A stretch of 64,000 nt of DNA, taken from positions 62,001-126,000 of the forward strand of contig JALQPE010000212.1 in assembly GCA_030407315.1 (NCBI GenBank). The letters run 5' to 3'. Below are positions 21,110 to 32,779 of the stretch, piece after piece; within the stretch, counting starts at the first letter, position 1; each line of letters starts with the position of its first letter. The notes under the pieces were generated by a model. The model was not told the DNA's origin, did not search any database, and saw only the letters and a program-made list of their open reading frames with translations. The stretch is from Asparagopsis taxiformis (taxonomy: Eukaryota; Rhodophyta; Florideophyceae; Bonnemaisoniales; Bonnemaisoniaceae). Both the position numbers and the translations under genes were made by a program.

Positions 21110-22736
21110 TTATGGAAGCGGATAAGTAAAGTTTCATAACCTCTGAAGTAAAATAATTACGACGAGGCAGACTGAGGAGAAATAGAAACCTTTCGATATG
21201 AACCTGTCTAGGGCATGAGGGGAAGAATTGCTACGTAAATACCTGGTGTACTGGAAACAAAAGCTATCGTTCTTATTTTTCCGCTCACACTGCGACTAGA
21301 AAGCGTCATATCTACGACGGTTAAGAGTTTTACCCTGTCATTGAGCACGCCTGTAATAGCTTCGGGGCCTGTGCAATCCTATCCAATGCCGTAGCTCCAC
21401 CTGGCAGATTAGTGTGGAAAATAATACCGGGTATTATTTTGAGGAATATTTTGCCAAGTGGAGGTCAATCATTGGTACAGAATGTAGACACGCCCTGGTG
21501 GAAGAAACAGGCAAGAAAGATATGAATGATGCATTGATCGATACCATCGACTTAGTCGAGGTAGACTAATTCTGAACTGTCGTGTAGACCCATCTAGAAA
21601 AGATAGACAAACGTTCTACTGGGAGGCGAAATCGTGTACGGTAGGACGAGGTGCATCTACAGGAGAACTATTCTGTCCAACAATAGCATCATTCCCAATT
21701 CTGTCTAGCTCGCTGCAGATGGTATGTCCGCTGAAGATGCTGGCAGGGAGGTTCAAGTATGCGGTTCCTAAAAGATGTTCCTGGGAACTAGCTCGAGAGT
21801 TCCATATGGGAGAGGGCCCTGAACAGGTTTCCATGTGAATGAGAACGAGTCCGAATACTTTAAATTGGTTTTGTCCGGCAGCTGAGAGTTCTCCTGCAGT
21901 TCTCTACTTTGAGGGACGCAAGTGTCCAGGAGTAAGAATATCTGTGGTTGATACAGTCTTACTCTTCAGACTCTCGAATCAGAACGATAGTGTTACTCAT
22001 TCCTCCAGATTTCCTGTATACAGAGGAGCCCACGAGAACAGCATTTGTAGATGAAACAGTCTCTTCATGAGCACCGTCTGTTAGAGTTCCCAAAATTATT
22101 ATGACAGAGGACCCAGAATCGTGTCGTGTTTTCTTCCACTAGAAAATGGTATAGTTAGGGAATATAGAAATGGAAGGATCTTGAGTACTTTATAGGTCGT
22201 ATTATTTTCCAAAGTGGATTGGTAGCTCTTTTCTCACCCAGTTGAAAGTCTATTCAGAGGATTGTAATGTCATTATGGGCACGCAATAGTCCATTACATA
22301 TCGATCCATCCAGGATCAAAAGATATGTTGAGATTCGCAAAATCGACTGAAAGCTTGTCGACGACATCAACTAGAGTATTCCCGTCTACAGCTATTATGA
22401 AATCAACTCTAAAACTGGTCGGTTCATTGAGGGCGAGATAGAGATAATGAATGGTGAACATCCTCCAGGAATTGTAATCATACCCATAGCAAATGATGGG
22501 CTCCCGGAGGACTATACTGTTCCTATTATTGAGTTGGAGGTCGACAAGTCTCCAACTACAAATGCATCTTTCCTTCTGGATACTGTAAAAGTTTCGATCC
22601 CAGATGAAATGGAATGGTATCCATGCAGGAAAACATAATGCTCTCTTCGAAAATGCATCTTACTTGAAGATGAACAGGATACTACTGCCAATGACCGTCA
22701 TGCATCCAAGCTTAATAATTTCGACTTTTCTCAAAT
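21110..22736. other. Spacer with coding-like scraps
   Basis: A lone, diverged copy of the AATACCGGGTATT palindrome lies near 21420. Two short stretches look coding-like but are unrecognised: minus 21616-21834 (72 codons) and plus 22447-22638 (63 codons). They may be remnants of transposon genes. Nothing else is supported. Confidence 0.3.
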
Positions 22737-23045
22737 ACTAGACTGCACCTGAAAAAGGCTCCAACACAGCCATGGACTATACCCGGTATTATTTTGGGTA
22801 CGCCAAGTACAGGTGCAGTACTGCTATTGGCTGCCGGTCGGCAGGCCGCCTGTAGCCAATGGCAGTGCTGCACCTGTCATTTGGTATGGTAAAATAATAC
22901 CCGGTATTATTTTGGGTATGCCAAGTACAGGTGCAGTACTGCCATTGGCTGCCGGTCGGCAGGCCGCCTGTAGCCAATGGCAGTGCTGCACCTGGCATTT
23001 GGTATGGAAAAACTATACCCGGTATTATTTTGGGTATGCCATGTA
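22737..23045. repeat. Palindromic tandem array, three units
   Basis: Three copies, spaced about 120 bp, of a unit made of two nested palindromes: AAAATAATACCCGGTATTATTTT, then a long hairpin with arms GGTGCAGTACTGCCATTGGC and GCCAATGGCAGTGCTGCACC. The array starts with ACTAGACTGCACCT...CACAGCCATGG, the same leader as the array at 27163. Short ORFs here are by-products of the repeats. Confidence 0.9.
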
Positions 23046-24670
23046 CTCGTGGTACTGTGACGAGCATGACTGCTGCCAGATCCGTATGAATCGGCACGTG
23101 AGTCTGTGAGTTCCCGGTCGTGCGCTCGGGAGCGTGCTGACTTGAATTGCATATCGGTTGAGTGAGTTTAGGGGGTGATTGTGATAAGATTGTGGAGGAA
23201 GGAAGGGAACACGAGCGCTGGACTAAGCTGCTGATGTTGAGCGCAAATTCTGGTTGATCATCAAGTGGATTCAACAATTCAAGCGCGTGCCAGTCAATTT
23301 TTTTTGGCGATATTCTCATGGTTCTTCTTCATTGCATGGAATTTAGCACCAAAAATAAGCACAACTCCATCATTTCGAAATGCATCCACACCACGTCTCG
23401 TCTCGTCGCATCGCACCGTCCGACGCGCCGCAGCGCAGGCAGCGCGACACGTGCAATATTTATCATGCGAGTCAGCGACTCGCGTCAGGTGGCTCGAGCA
23501 ACGGCAGCTATTCCTGGACGCTGGGGCGCGGCGGTCACGTGATACGGACGCACAGACTCTGCGGAGCAGTGCGGCGCGGCGCATCGAGCGGACGCCGGAG
23601 CGGGCGCACAGGGGGAGCGTGCACTCGGTTGCGACGCAAGAGGCACACGACATATGGATGTGATCTACACGCAGCAACGGGCGGCATGACGCAATCGACG
23701 TCTCTCGAGTCCCACATGTGGGACGACACGACTGTGCGGCAGCACGCCACGCGATGGCATGGCATACTGGGAAACGGTCCGGTCGGTACGCGCTTTCCGC
23801 GTCGATGATGTGCCGTGCGCGCGCGTGTGCGCAACATCCAACGCTCCCATGGCGTCAGACTTGTGCGTATACCATTCGTCGCCCTGCAATGCAACGACGT
23901 GTCGTCTCACGACAAGTCGCGACATACCCCGGGGCAAGTGGCCACTTGTCGGCCAACCATCTTGTGTGAAATCAGCGCTTGCATCACGACGACACTCGCT
24001 CGCGGGTCCGCTCTCGATCCGTCGACGACAAGTATGCCCAACATGGCCAGAGGCGATCTCTTGCACACGATTGCCGTCAACGGACAGAAACCGGACGCGT
24101 GAGCGAGCGACCCACGGATGAAGCGCATCTGATCCGAGCCGATCTGAGCCGAGCCTCGCACAACTCGCCGATGGCCATGCGTTGCATCCGATGCGTCGAC
24201 GCATCGCGAGTGTTTTATACCCGCGAGATTGCGCACCAATGACGTGACTCGACATCATATCGAGGCGATCATCGCCTCGATCTCTCGATAGCTTGATTTG
24301 TACCCGCGCTAGCACGCGCGTGATTCTACGTCGTGATACGTTGCATTCCATCCACTTGCACGCACAATTCATCACTCGCGGGAGATGGACCGCGCGTCGG
24401 AAGGTGGATGCAATTGAGGAATACACCGTCTGAATCCATGCAGAGCGACCTCGCCCACTGTCCCGTCATACACGAGCACACACGCTGTAATCGCCCTCCG
24501 AGTAGCCCATCACCGTCCTACCGACCGGACTGAATTGACGAGCGTGCCGCGACATTTATACTCTGTTTTACATTATAATGTGTGTGTGTTAACTATACAC
24601 ACACACACACGCTCTAGTTAGCCTCTTCCATCCCAGCCCAGCCGTCACAATAAGTAGCGCTCCACGACCG
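23046..24670. other. GC- and CpG-rich spacer, no supported gene
   Basis: About 1.2 kb (23380-24540) is markedly GC-rich and gives overlapping ORFs on both strands and in several frames (longest 253 codons, minus strand), Arg/Ala/His-rich as expected of random CpG-rich sequence. A palindrome ATCGAGGCGATCATCGCCTCGAT lies near 24260. At 24575-24613 a TG run faces a CA run around GTTAAC, a microsatellite hairpin. Confidence 0.4.
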
Positions 24671-25012
24671 TTAAATCTCTCGCATATGATTCCTCACCCA
24701 GTCCGGAAGCGACTTGCCGCACTCCAGGTGCCATTCGAAGCGGTCGTCATAGTCCAGCAGCGCACGAAACTTTTCCTCCCTGAACCGGATCGAAAAGTAG
24801 CATTTCGAATATTTGCGCGCCCGATGGTGCACAAACACGCTGGCCAAATACCCGACCTTGAGATGCGCCTTACGCGCGTCGAGGAAAAAAGGTCATATGT
24901 TCATTCACCTGTAATTCCTCCCGCCACGCGTGCCGTCGCAGCACATCGGTGCGTGCAATAAACGCGTTGTGCACCACGTCCACCGCCTCAATACAAAAGT
25001 ATGCGGTTCTAA
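24671..25012 (-). pseudogene. Glycosyltransferase fragment, B4GALNT-like C-terminus
   Basis: The minus-strand reading gives DVVHNAFIARTDVLRRH, then EHMTFF, a one-base frameshift, ARKAHLKVGYLASVFVHHR and a C-terminal KSLPDWVRNHMREI before TAA. The pattern 'VVxNxFxARTD...EHxxFF' is characteristic of beta-1,4-N-acetylgalactosaminyltransferase-type GT-A enzymes (Golgi). Only the end of the catalytic domain is present. It abuts the end of the ALG12 pseudogene in the same orientation, so two unrelated genes were joined. Confidence 0.5.
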
Positions 25013-25018
25013 ACGAAT

Positions 25019-26579
25019 TCATCCTCTTCTCAAGTAGATACCCGCGAAACTCAGTTGCGCATGAATGACGCTGAACCCCTCATGAGATCCTTGTGCTGAA
25101 ATGAGATGAGTGAAACTTCTCCACTCAATCTTTCCAACATCCTCCTCTTTGGAATACTTCCATTGCGGACACTTTCTGCCATGGTCATACACAAATTGTG
25201 TGATCCCATTCATAGCACTATCCACATCGATGTGAACCCTCGCTTCCCCACACATACCGCTCTGCGAATACAGCCTCCCCTCTATCTCGTGCATTTTGCG
25301 CATCGCAACTCCCGACGGATAATTTGCTCGTGATGCCGACACAGACACAATTGTCTGCAATGTGCTTGCAGCCAAATTTGCCAGAACCAACATAAATACA
25401 ACTGCATCTCAAATTAACCACCACCTTTGCACCTTCACGATCTCTGTCTCCCTGCCTCTCCAGTTGGCGAATATCATCTCCATCTGACCCTTCTGTCCTC
25501 GATACGCGCTATCCGCCGCAACCGCTGCAGCAACGTTAAGAACGGGGGGGGAGGGCATAGAAAATAAATCGCAGCTCCTTGTGAGGCAGCACGGAATACA
25601 TCATGACAAAGCCCACAACGGGCATTACCAATGATAAATGATAACAAAAGTTGCCGCCGCGAAATCACTGCTAACATGGCCGCTACATACGATCAACCCA
25701 ATGCTCGCGGAAGAGCATTTGTAAAGTACCAGTGGAAGGGCTCGGTGCCCCATGCAGAGCTCTTGTTTACTACCATGTTGAAATAAAACACTTCCAATTC
25801 CGGATAGCTTGGACGATGCCAGAAGTATGATTCAACCAGTATACTCAAGATCGCTGTGAGAACAGCAGCATACCCGCCTTTTATAATTGTTGGTATGAAT
25901 TGAATACTCTTCGTTGCAAGCTCCATTAGCTGTGTCGTGAAAATGTATAGACAGAGTTCGGAGCGGAAGAGCGCACACGCAATCGATAATGTATAATAGC
26001 ATTGTACGCTGCATGGTTGCATGTGGATCGCATACGATAGGCGAATGCCAAGTTAGTCAGAACGAGAGCGAAGACGTTTAGTAGAGTTCGACTAGCGTAG
26101 AAAAGTAGATGAAATTGGGAGGCTGTGATTAATGTGTAGAAAGTACCGGTGGATTGCGTGAAGCGATTTGATAAAGAGTTGCGAATGATGAGCTGTGAGA
26201 TTGTCGTGAGGATGCCCAGAATTATTCTAATAAGATGTAGAGCTGCAAATGACGATAAGTGAAAGATAGCCTTTGGAATGTAGGATAATGTGGATATGAC
26301 TAATGGGTCGATGAAGGTACGCGGCACTACACCAGGGAATTACATATGGTCAAATGATGCCATGTTGCGCCATGACTTGTGGAGAAGATCATGGGTTGCC
26401 TGCATGTTGAAACTCTCCTCCACCTGTGGACATTTGATTAAATCTGTGAGAGTGAATGAAGGCTACACAGTTGTTGGGATGGTTTGTTGTTTGCTTACCT
26501 TTCAAAACGGAGCTAGAACAACGTACACAATTGTGATTCTAAGCAATAAGAAAGCTTCCAAATGAACCCACTTTGTCAT
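25019..26579 (-). pseudogene. ALG12: ALG12 (lipid-linked mannosyltransferase) pseudogene
   Basis: ALG12 adds an alpha-1,6-mannose to the lipid-linked N-glycan precursor in the ER membrane. Read from ATG 26579 leftward the copy spans nearly the whole protein: [107 protein letters not shown]...VHIDVDSAMNG. These are signature blocks of the GT22 family. Exon 1 (26499-26579) ends at a GT-AG intron (26424-26498, phase 0). Damage: a TGA just before KVEES, TAA where LEFPG should have Glu, and several frameshifts (near 26015, 25660, 25570 and 25400). It cannot be translated intact. Divergent from the small ORF at 26830. Confidence 0.85.
26424..26498 (-). other. Retained spliceosomal intron in the ALG12 pseudogene
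   Basis: On the minus strand the sequence is AAAG|GTAAGC ... TCCACAG|GTGGAG. Removing these 75 bases joins exon 1 to the KVEESF block in frame. Its presence shows the gene was copied as DNA, not through mRNA. Confidence 0.7.
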
Positions 26580-26829
26580 CTTGTGTGTTGGTTGTGTTGG
26601 GACAGAGAGATTATAAATATGAAGTTGTTTCCCTCGGTCTCCTTCGATGATGATCGAAATCGAATCTGAGAATCATAATGCGATAGCGCACATAATTTGA
26701 AAGGACTGACGCGCATGCACCGTGGTCAAAGGTTGGAATGTTTGTGACAACGCACAGCCTGCAAAACTATCATTGTCGTTCTTTTCCAGTTCCTTGCGGC
26801 GTTTGCTTGCAACCAGCTTGTGTTGAACG

Positions 26830-27042
26830 ATGATGGCAGCCGAATCAAAAGAAATTGAAGAAGATTGTCTAGAAACATTTATGGATGCTGTAGACGCGCG
26901 AACAGTACGCCAGCAGCTTCTTCACAGCACCATTTCAAATGGTTTCATGTCCTTTGCCAGGGAGCGGTATCGTGACCCGTACTCTATCGAACTTACGTAC
27001 AATTGTGCCTGCGTGATATTTATCTCGATTGACATGATATAA
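26830..27042 (+). pseudogene. Start of an unrecognised gene, divergent from ALG12
   Basis: 70 codons beginning MMAAESKEIEEDCLETFMDA look coding (acidic helix, then FARERYRDPYSIELTY) but match nothing I know. It starts 250 bp from the ALG12 start on the other strand, as a host neighbour would. The frame closes and the palindromic array begins at 27163, so the rest of the gene, if captured, is missing. Confidence 0.3.
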
Positions 27043-27162
27043 CTGACGACCAAGCTGTAACTTGCTAAACACAGGCCTAAGTCATCGCGTGCATGACCAT
27101 CGCAAGGATGTTAAATCTACGTCAGTCTAGTCTCGAATATTAGTATATATACTAGTATATAT

Positions 27163-28161
27163 ACTAGACTACACCTAAAAAAAGGTCCAGCACAGCCATG
27201 GGCCCAGCTTGTGGAGTCAGACTGCAACCACTGGCTGTGTTGCACCTGGCTTTTGTCTGGCAAAATAATACCCGGTATTATTTTGGGTATGCCAAGTACA
27301 GGTGCAGTACTGTCATTGGCCAGAGGCCGCCAGCCGTCCGGCAGCCACTGGCAGTGCTGCACCTGTCATTTGGTATGGCAAAATAATACCCGGTATTATT
27401 TTGGGTATGCCAAGTACAGGTGCAGCACTGCCATTGGCTACAGGCGGCCGGCAGCCTGTAGCCAATGGCAGTGCTGCACCTGGCTTTTGTATGGCAAAAT
27501 AATACCCGGTATTATTTTGGGTCTGCTAAGTACAGGTGCAGTGCTGCCATTGGCTGCCGGTCGGCCGGCCGCCTGTAGCCAATGGCAGTGCTGCACCTGT
27601 CATTTGGTATGGAAAAATAATACCCGGTATTATTTTGGGTATGCCAAGTACAGGTGCAGTACTGCCATTGGCTGCCGGTCTGCCGGCCGCCTGTAGCCAC
27701 TGGCAGTGCTGCACCTGTCATTTGATATGGCAAAATAATACCCGGTATTATTTTGGGTATGCCAAGTACAGGTGCAGTACTGTCATTGGCTGCCGGTCGG
27801 CCGGCCGCCTGTAGCCAATGGCAGTGCTGCACCTGCCATTTGGTACGGAAAAATAATACCCGGTATTATTTTGGGTATGCCAAGTACAGGTGCAGTACTG
27901 CCATTGGCTGCCGGTCTGCCGGCCGCCTGTAGCCACTGGCAGTGCTGCACCTGTCATTTGATATGGCAAAATAATACCCGGTATTATTTTGGGTATGCCA
28001 AGTACAGGTGCAGTACTGTCATTGGCCAGGGGAGGCCGGCAGCCTGTAGCCAATGGCAGTGCTGCACCTGGCATTTGGTATGGCAAAATAATACCCGGTA
28101 TTATTTTGGGTCAGCCAAGTACAGGTGCAGCACGACCATTGGCTACCGGTCGACTGAAGCA
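27163..28161. repeat. Palindromic tandem array, eight units
   Basis: Eight copies of the AATACCCGGTATTATT palindrome, at roughly 115-119 bp spacing (from about 27267 to 28092), each followed by the hairpin with arms GGTGCAGTACTGCCATTGGC and GCCAATGGCAGTGCTGCACC. The loop varies (GGTCGGCAGGCC, GGTCGGCCGGCC, GGTCTGCCGGCC), sometimes on both sides of the hairpin at once. A TATATACTAGTATATA palindrome precedes it. Short ORFs in both directions are repeat by-products. Confidence 0.92.
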
Positions 28162-28204
28162 TCGGAGAAGTAAGACTCGCTGCGTGAACTCCTGGTAACC
28201 AGGT

Positions 28205-30424
28205 ACAAGGATTTTATCAGTGCTGCAGAAAAGGTGTACTCCATGTGTGAAGCAAGTTCACTTCCTGTCTGCGATTCTCTCCGCAATATGGCCAGATCCG
28301 CCTCAGAAATTCGAGAGACGTTTTTATCTGAAGGCTACATAGGTTCTCCTCTATAGAGGAGAGCAGTTATACCCACAACCGATGATCTTGAGGGCGAGAA
28401 AACTGTTCACGCGGTTTGATGCACTCTTAAACAAATTTTTGATACCCCGGAGGTACTCTATGCAAATTTAGAGGCAGACTATATCTACTGCGTCGCTGAA
28501 CGATATTCTCTCGCTGCAGATAATTATCGTAAACTCACTAATACAGAAGTAATTGAATGCATTGCAAGTCTATTTGCAGAATGTAGGTGGAAACAAGTTG
28601 AAGTCGTTTTGGCGGCCTCTTCGAATCGCTCACTCGCAAAGTTGGATAGCATAGCAGTTGTAAGCGACAAGAGTAGCATTCTAGTGTTTCAATCCTTCGG
28701 TTTGTGATAGTTTGCTTTATTCAAATATATTCTACGGGACATTTGCGCAACATGGTGGGAAGTGGCTCTTGCAATGGTACAGGACAGAGATGCATTCTTG
28801 GACAGGGTCGTCCGGAAGCTAATCGATGCCATTCCAGGCAGTGAACTGGGAATTCACACTTTAGGAAATCGGCTGCATTCATTCAACTCGATCAATGGCA
28901 TGATACAATCTGAACTCAAGGCACTACAAAAGGCGCGAATGTGACTTTCAAACACGTGTTTGAGAGTGTACACTCTTTAGCCTTCCTGGATCTGTTTAAC
29001 CTTCTGCGGCAGACGTGGTGGAATCAGGTCTTTGTTCAAAGTGCCGTGAAAATGGTACTGGGCCAACATGCAAACATTACCGTTCTGAATACTGCAGTAT
29101 CCATGGTTCAGTAACCATGGTTCACCGAAGTGGAAAGGCGAATGCATTCATTGAGGGAGAATGAAAATTATGAGATAATTGAGCTAGATGAGAACGGTGA
29201 GATTAATGAAAGCGAGGAACGGGAAGAAGAACGGGTCCGCAACATAACGCAAGTATACAGTTTCAAGGAGCAGTACAAACGATTTTGCTGCTGCTGGCTT
29301 CGATTATTCCCAAGTTTGGAAGTCCAGGTGTCCAAAATGGCATGGAAGAATGGCTCGCCGACTTCAACCAATTGAAGAAGGAGCACGGTTGTGCCAAGGA
29401 GGTGTTTGAAGCCGAGCGTACATTATTGGCTAGAATGGACGAAGTGAACATGTCTTCGAAGAGAAGTACGCTCCTGGACGGAGACGAAGATACGATGCGC
29501 CTGACATAATATGACCTACTACATCATTTCACCCTATCAACCCTACCTGCGCGCAATTTCGAGTTCTCCAACGGCAAAGCGGTAGCAGAAGTAGATTTTG
29601 GAGCCAAACGAGGAATTCTGGTTTACCTGTGATCACTACAGAAAGCGGCAAAGGGATCTGAAGGCGAATCGGCCAAAGTGGTGATGAGTGCTGAGATAAG
29701 GCATTGTGCTGTTTGTATGGCCGAGTTTAATATGGAACAGATGCGAACTACGTTGTTTGTGTGTGGTCATGCATTTTGGTGCGACTGCACATTAATGATG
29801 ATTAAGAAACAGGAGTTGCGAACGAGAGTACAGAGCATTGCTTGTACGACGTGTCGTGTACGTTGCCCTGTAGATGAAATTAGTTTTACTGTTCCTGGTG
29901 GACTTGGAAAAAGGAAAGGTCATGGTAGTGGGCTGCCGCCGTCACCCGGTTCACAAGAAGAGGAAGACATAGACGCTTTGATCTCGCCAAGTCGAAAACG
30001 ACAAAAGGCGGAGACGACTAGCGGTGAACGGAAGTCAATTTTTTATGACAGCAAAGCTGCGGTGCGCGGCTTTGTTGGAGCTAAAGCAAGTCCTATTATC
30101 CGATTGCTGCGCGGCATATGGCAAGTGGACGCTACGCGGAAAGTTACGGTATTCTCCGAGTGGCAAAGCGTGCTGCAAATGATCTCGACAGCACTCGAAA
30201 CGAACGGTATCACGCATTTGAATGGGGCGCTTGAGAAAGGTCCTATGGTGTTTGCGAAGATGGTGGACAAGTTCAAATCAAGCATAGATTTCAACGTTCT
30301 TTTACTACCTCTGCATCGTGCAGGTGCTGGTCTCAATCTTACAGAAGCGAGTCATGTGGTGTTGGTGGAGCCGAGTATGAATATATCTTTGGAAGCGCAG
30401 GCTGGAAGAGACGAGTCTTGCTAG
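28205..30424 (+). pseudogene. SHPRH-like RING/SNF2 ubiquitin ligase fragment
   Basis: SHPRH-type proteins combine a SNF2 ATPase with an inserted RING finger and act in PCNA ubiquitination and chromatin. The last third is clear: a RING finger from 29702 (HCAVC, VCGHAFWCDC, IACTTCRVRCPVDEISF) followed by a helicase C-terminal domain (KVTVFSEWQSVLQMISTAL; NVLLLPLHRAGAGLNLTEAS; HVVLVEPSMN). It stops at EAQAGRDESC where EAQAIGRVHRIGQ is expected, so motif VI is lost. Upstream (28205-29640) lie related stretches in shifting frames with stops, including WWEVALAMVQDRDAFLDRVV near 28760. A TGA lies just before the RING frame. It sits between two palindromic arrays. Confidence 0.7.
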
Positions 30425-30458
30425 GCATAGTGTAGCTGGGATCGTCCTGAGTCTGGTG

Positions 30459-30860
30459 AAAATAATACCGGGTATAGTTCCTGGGATCCAATGTCCAGGT
30501 GCAATGCACTCATTGGTCGGCAGAGCTGGCTGCTGTGCCGCCAATCAGTGCACTGCACCTGGTTTGGTGATTTGAAAATAATACCGGGTATAGTTTCTGG
30601 GTTTCAATGTCCAGGTGTAGTGCGCTTATTGGCCACACCGCAACCATCTCATCCCGCCGATGATTGCAATGCACCTGGTTTGGCTAAGTGAAAGTAACCT
30701 AATACCGGGTATAGTTCCTGGGTTCCGATGGACAGGTGCACTGCGCTCATTGGTATGCTAGGCTGGCTGCTGTGCCGCTAATGAGTGTACTACACCTGAT
30801 TTGGTGTTTGGAGAAGTAATTGTTATTTTTGGGTTCCTATGACTAGCTGCATACAGCAGG
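30459..30860. repeat. Diverged palindromic array, three to four units
   Basis: AATAATACCGGGTATAGTT occurs three times (about 30462, 30573 and 30698), each followed by a hairpin GGTGCAnTGCnCTCATTGG ... CCnATnAGTGnACTnCACC. The architecture is that of the arrays at 22737 and 27163, but the sequence is a separate subfamily; the fourth unit is decayed. Confidence 0.8.
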
Positions 30861-32779
30861 TCATTTGCTGATAGCTGATCTCTTTGTTGTCAAAAAAATC
30901 TAAGCGCATGCATGTATGTTCTCGTATTGCGCTTGCGCAGAGTATCATCTCCACAGTCGCAGGCAGCACAATACTATGCGGGTAATGAGTCGAAAACCCG
31001 TAGAAACGAACAGAGCCAAAGCTATGATCCCATCTCTGTCGGCCATGATTATAGGTCTCAAATGAAACGATATTCATTCTGTCGATTTTCTACAAAGATA
31101 AAACAGAAGAATTTGTTTTATTTTATCTCTCTTTCGCACCATGGTGATTTTGAAACAGCACAGCCTTGCAGTAGTGTCACTGTTTGGTCAGGCCACTAAT
31201 TTGAAGGAGAGAGCACTTTCTCGCGCTACAATAGCGTTGAGATTCATTCTCCAGGGAGTATGAACGCTGCTATTCATCAAAGATGGACAATTTTTCCTCT
31301 AAATTCACAACTGTTCTCAATTGCACTTAGTACGCAGTCATCTCAAAACCGTCACTTCCCGCATTCACAATAGGTCATTTTGGTTTGTTGAACTAATTGC
31401 TAGTCTCCAAGGGATCACTAGGCAGACCGCCAAAGCCCACCTCGCAGCTCCCACCAATAGTGCACGGATTATTGACTATCAGCTACAACTAACTATTACT
31501 GTTTTATATCTCTTTAACCTTCAATGACTACAACTGCGCGCAATCCGACGCACTTTCTCAAATTTCAGCTTCCCCACACGCACTCAAGACTGCCGGACCT
31601 TCTTTATAGCTTCCAGCGCTGTTTCCGCAACAAGTTTCGCCGACACAACGAGAGTTGAAATTGAGTTACTGTTAAGATTGTTCAATACCTCCCTATAATT
31701 CAACCACATTCTGCACGCGGACGGAATCTTTTCGATTCAGTATTGAATACACAGTGCGATCAAAATTGCTCAAATTCTGTTTCTTCTTCGGTATACGCCT
31801 GGGCATCAGCACCAAGAATTTTAGGTTGGTTTTAAGGGGCCTGATTTCAATTACTGTTAATTTCCCGCGTCCAGAAAATTTGACAGATCATCCGCTGCCA
31901 AATCATCTGCCACATCATCGTCTGCCAAATCATCTGCCTTCCAGTTACGACGAGTTCATCATGGGTGGATGAGCTGTCTATTTAAGGCTGTTGATGCGCG
32001 ACGTATAGGACCATTTCATCATCCGGGTATCATGAAGATGACAGGTAAGGCTGGTATGTTGTCGTAGAGGTATCTTTCCCCTTCCTCTTTTCTTTCCACA
32101 TGTTTTCCATGGAAGATAGTGCACTAACCATGAGTATCGTTCTTCGCTGATCCTATTGTAGTCTATTGATTGGAAATGCTTCTGGCATAGGTATTGCTTG
32201 CAGGGTGGAATGACGAAAGCTTGCAAGCTTTCATCATTCCAACCTACAACCAATACCTTTGCTTGCAAAAATAGTTCAATGATGGTAAGTTTGTTCATTC
32301 CATTCATACTCATGTTCTTCTCATCCTTTACAATACTTTTCTATATCCGATTGCTAACCTGTTGCAAATCATCTGTAATGGTGTTTATTTCCATCCTGTC
32401 TGAACATCGCATGTAGTTTTGAAACAGCAAGGAACTCGATTTGCTTGCACAATAGTCCTGGATGTAGAGATAGTAAGATTTTAGATACGATAGTTCGATT
32501 TGATGAGTAGTCTAGTCTAATGATAGATCTATCATGCCTGAAGGAATGTTTCAGTTCGAACTGAAACATTCCCTCAGGCATCTTTGTCCTTGCTACATAA
32601 AAATTCTGACATCCTTTTAGATCACACTTGGTTATCCCTATACATTTCTATGAAGACCACCGAGAGAGATACTCCATTCTGCCCGACATTTCGTAGCCAG
32701 ATGCCTGAACATGCGGCTGGAATGGCATTTCCACCTCATTCTATCGTCCTGAACATCAATTGTAGGCACTAGAAAGTAT
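30861..32779. other. Gene-poor stretch with two strong hairpins
   Basis: No recognised gene. Short direct repeats CCAAATCATCTGCCA occur near 31900-31935. Hairpins lie at 32192-32254 (imperfect, centre AAAGCTTGCAAGCTTT) and 32534-32581 (24-base arms, 23 paired, no loop; ATGCCTGAAGGAATGTTTCA on one side). TGATAGATCTATCA directly precedes the second. Confidence 0.5.

Noticed and set aside
23535..24426. Long ORFs on both strands in the CpG-rich stretch
   Set aside because: Several frames are open at once with Arg/His/Ala-rich products and no motif; GC-rich composition explains them.
22737..28161. Regularly spaced repeats resembling a CRISPR array
   Set aside because: Units are contiguous palindromic satellites with similar 'spacers', no cas gene is near, and the DNA is eukaryotic.
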